From IMG/VR virus record IMGVR_UViG_3300012204_000072, positions 1-28,580 of that record: a stretch of DNA of 28,580 nucleotides; one strand, given 5' to 3'. Position numbers and translations under genes: made by a program. The notes below the pieces were generated by a model. That model was not told the origin of the DNA. It searched no databases and worked only from the letters and a program-made list of their open reading frames with translations. Shown piece after piece: positions 27,755 through 28,580 of the stretch. Origin of the DNA: a virus. Numbering within the stretch: position 1 is the first letter of the stretch; each line of letters begins with the position of its first letter.

Positions 27755-27995
27755 CAGGCCCGACGTCGGGGGCTTCTCGTTGTGGTTGCCAGTCTTCTCG
27801 GGCGGCCGGACGGTTGCCCCGCCGGCCTTGGCGTTGCCCTGATGGGGGAGCTTCCGCACCGGGCGTTCGCTCAGGTTTGAGTTGACCATTTTTGTTGCCT
27901 CGCATCTTGGGCTTGATCCTGTTTTGCTTACGCGGCTGAACCGGTCGGGTAGGAGTCTCATCCTCCCAAGCATCAACCTTGTGCCAATCGGCCAT
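27747..27995 (-). CDS. 82-aa highly charged, probably disordered protein
   Basis: ATG 27995 shares a base with the upstream TGA (TGATG). After MADWHKVDAWEDETPTRP the chain is rich in Arg, Lys, Gln, Pro and Gly (QPRKQNRIKPKMRGNKNGQL, RQGRRGNRPAARE), with no hydrophobic core. It is probably disordered and could bind nucleic acid or a partner in the virion. No family recognised. Confidence 0.55.
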   Translation of the reverse strand: MADWHKVDAWEDETPTRPVQPRKQNRIKPKMRGNKNGQLKPERTPGAEAPPSGQRQGRRGNRPAAREDWQPQREAPDVGPDD

Positions 27996-28459
27996 CAGCG
28001 GGCCGTAATGCCGACCTGGAATGAGCAGGTTGCGGGGCCACCGGTGACCGTCCACGAAATGCGGAAAGAACCGCCAGACAAGACAACCGCACCAGCCGTA
28101 TGGCCCTGACCGACAGAAAGCTGAGCCACACCCACGGCGTTAAGAGCGGCGGTCGAAGCGATGGTGATCCAGTTGCCGTTAGCGTCCATCTGTTGAATGT
28201 TCACGGTAACGGTGGGGGTGGTGCCGCCAGTCAGGGCCGTCAAGTTGACACCCACAAAAGCGCGGGTAACCCCGGCAGGCCACGTCAAAGTACCCGTCTG
28301 GCTGGACGTTGTGCGGGCCGTGGTGGCTTCTGTGTAAACAGTTACCGGCGTGGGCTGAGTAACCGGCAGGGCGCTAGAAGGGGTGCCGGTCACGGAATCA
28401 GAAAGGTTACCGGAGCTGTCCGCGATCTGCACCACAGGGAATTTCGGAGCTGAAGCCAT
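27995..28459 (-). CDS. Beta-rich structural protein (head or tail decoration)
   Basis: A 154-aa protein, almost entirely beta-prone Thr/Val/Gly/Ala sequence: VTVYTEATTARTTSSQTGTL, VGVNLTALTGGTTPTVTVNI, then QQMDANGNWITIASTAALNA and GSFRISWTVTGGPATCSFQV. This pattern is common in phage decoration and tail proteins with jelly-roll or Ig-like folds. ATG 28459 has AGGA about 9 nt upstream. It is the first complete gene of the visible late operon. Confidence 0.6.
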   Translation of the reverse strand: MASAPKFPVVQIADSSGNLSDSVTGTPSSALPVTQPTPVTVYTEATTARTTSSQTGTLTWPAGVTRAFVGVNLTALTGGTTPTVTVNIQQMDANGNWITIASTAALNAVGVAQLSVGQGHTAGAVVLSGGSFRISWTVTGGPATCSFQVGITAR

Positions 28460-28477
28460 AAACGTTTCCTAGCTATT

Positions 28478-28580
28478 TCAGACGCGACGACGACGCATTG
28501 TGTAGGCGCTCATTGCCGGACTACCGGACGGATTCAAACCTGCCAGCATCACAGACAGATCGGGCCGGCCCCCGGGGGCC
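28478..28580 (-). CDS. Partial protein, C-terminal 33 residues (enters from right edge)
   Basis: An open frame enters from the right edge and stops at TGA (28478-28480). It reads GRPDLSVMLAGLNPSGSPAM then SAYTMRRRRV. The short basic tail and Pro/Gly-rich lead give no family. It is 18 bp upstream of the next late gene, so it belongs to the same transcript. Confidence 0.5.
   Translation of the reverse strand, partial: APGGRPDLSVMLAGLNPSGSPAMSAYTMRRRRV

Noticed and set aside
1-28580. CRISPR array or other tandem repeat array
   Set aside because: No regularly spaced direct repeats of 20 bases or more were seen; repetitive DNA is limited to low-complexity coding sequence.

Overview
This window reads as part of a temperate, probably short-tailed (podovirus-like) actinobacteriophage genome. 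The host assignment rests on a WhiB-family regulator (a family confined to Actinobacteria and their phages), the high-GC base composition, dense use of ATGA/GTGA start-stop overlaps, and structural proteins of types I know from actinophages. A tyrosine integrase indicates lysogeny. No terminase, portal or tape-measure gene is visible. A 1942-residue protein lies upstream of scaffold and capsid, and nothing resembling a tape measure lies between capsid and tail genes. This suggests a short tail with internal ejection proteins; that is inference.

Layout. (1) 1-2644, minus strand: a tightly coupled replication/recombination operon with a RecA/DnaB-type ATPase, a cysteine-rich protein, a Cas4/RecB-like nuclease split into two ORFs by an intervening gene, and a membrane microprotein. 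(2) 2645-6300, plus strand: an early cassette of small genes, including three membrane microproteins and WhiB, with hairpin terminators and palindromic operator-like and CRP-like sites at its left end. (3) 6292-7747: a hairpin-rich, possibly attP-bearing leader and the integrase. (4) 7748-8531: no protein gene; two hairpins, a tRNA-like sequence, tRNA-Leu(UAA) with an oversized variable arm, two structured RNA candidates and a strong bidirectional terminator. (5) 28580-8509, minus strand: the late virion operon. Read in the direction of transcription it holds small structural proteins, the 1942-aa internal protein, a Gly/Arg-linker protein, a 306-aa protein, an amidase, a 277-aa protein, tRNA-Met, scaffold, N4-gp56-like major capsid protein, a capsid-adjacent block of small genes, a connector, a tail fibre, a minor tail protein, a Tad2-like protein, a small Zn-binding protein and a peptidoglycan-binding lysin component. 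Plus-strand zinc-ribbon genes sit inside this operon at two places (16696-17153 and 27200-27457).

The most notable observations are: a Cas4-like nuclease whose putative Fe-S cysteines and catalytic motifs are divided between two polypeptides; two different predicted cyclic-nucleotide sponges (Tad2/DUF2829-like and Acb2/Tad1-hairpin-like) placed in the late structural operon; and a compact plus-strand RNA locus with non-canonical tRNA-like and structured elements ending in one terminator. All family assignments come from motif reading by eye; no database search was run.
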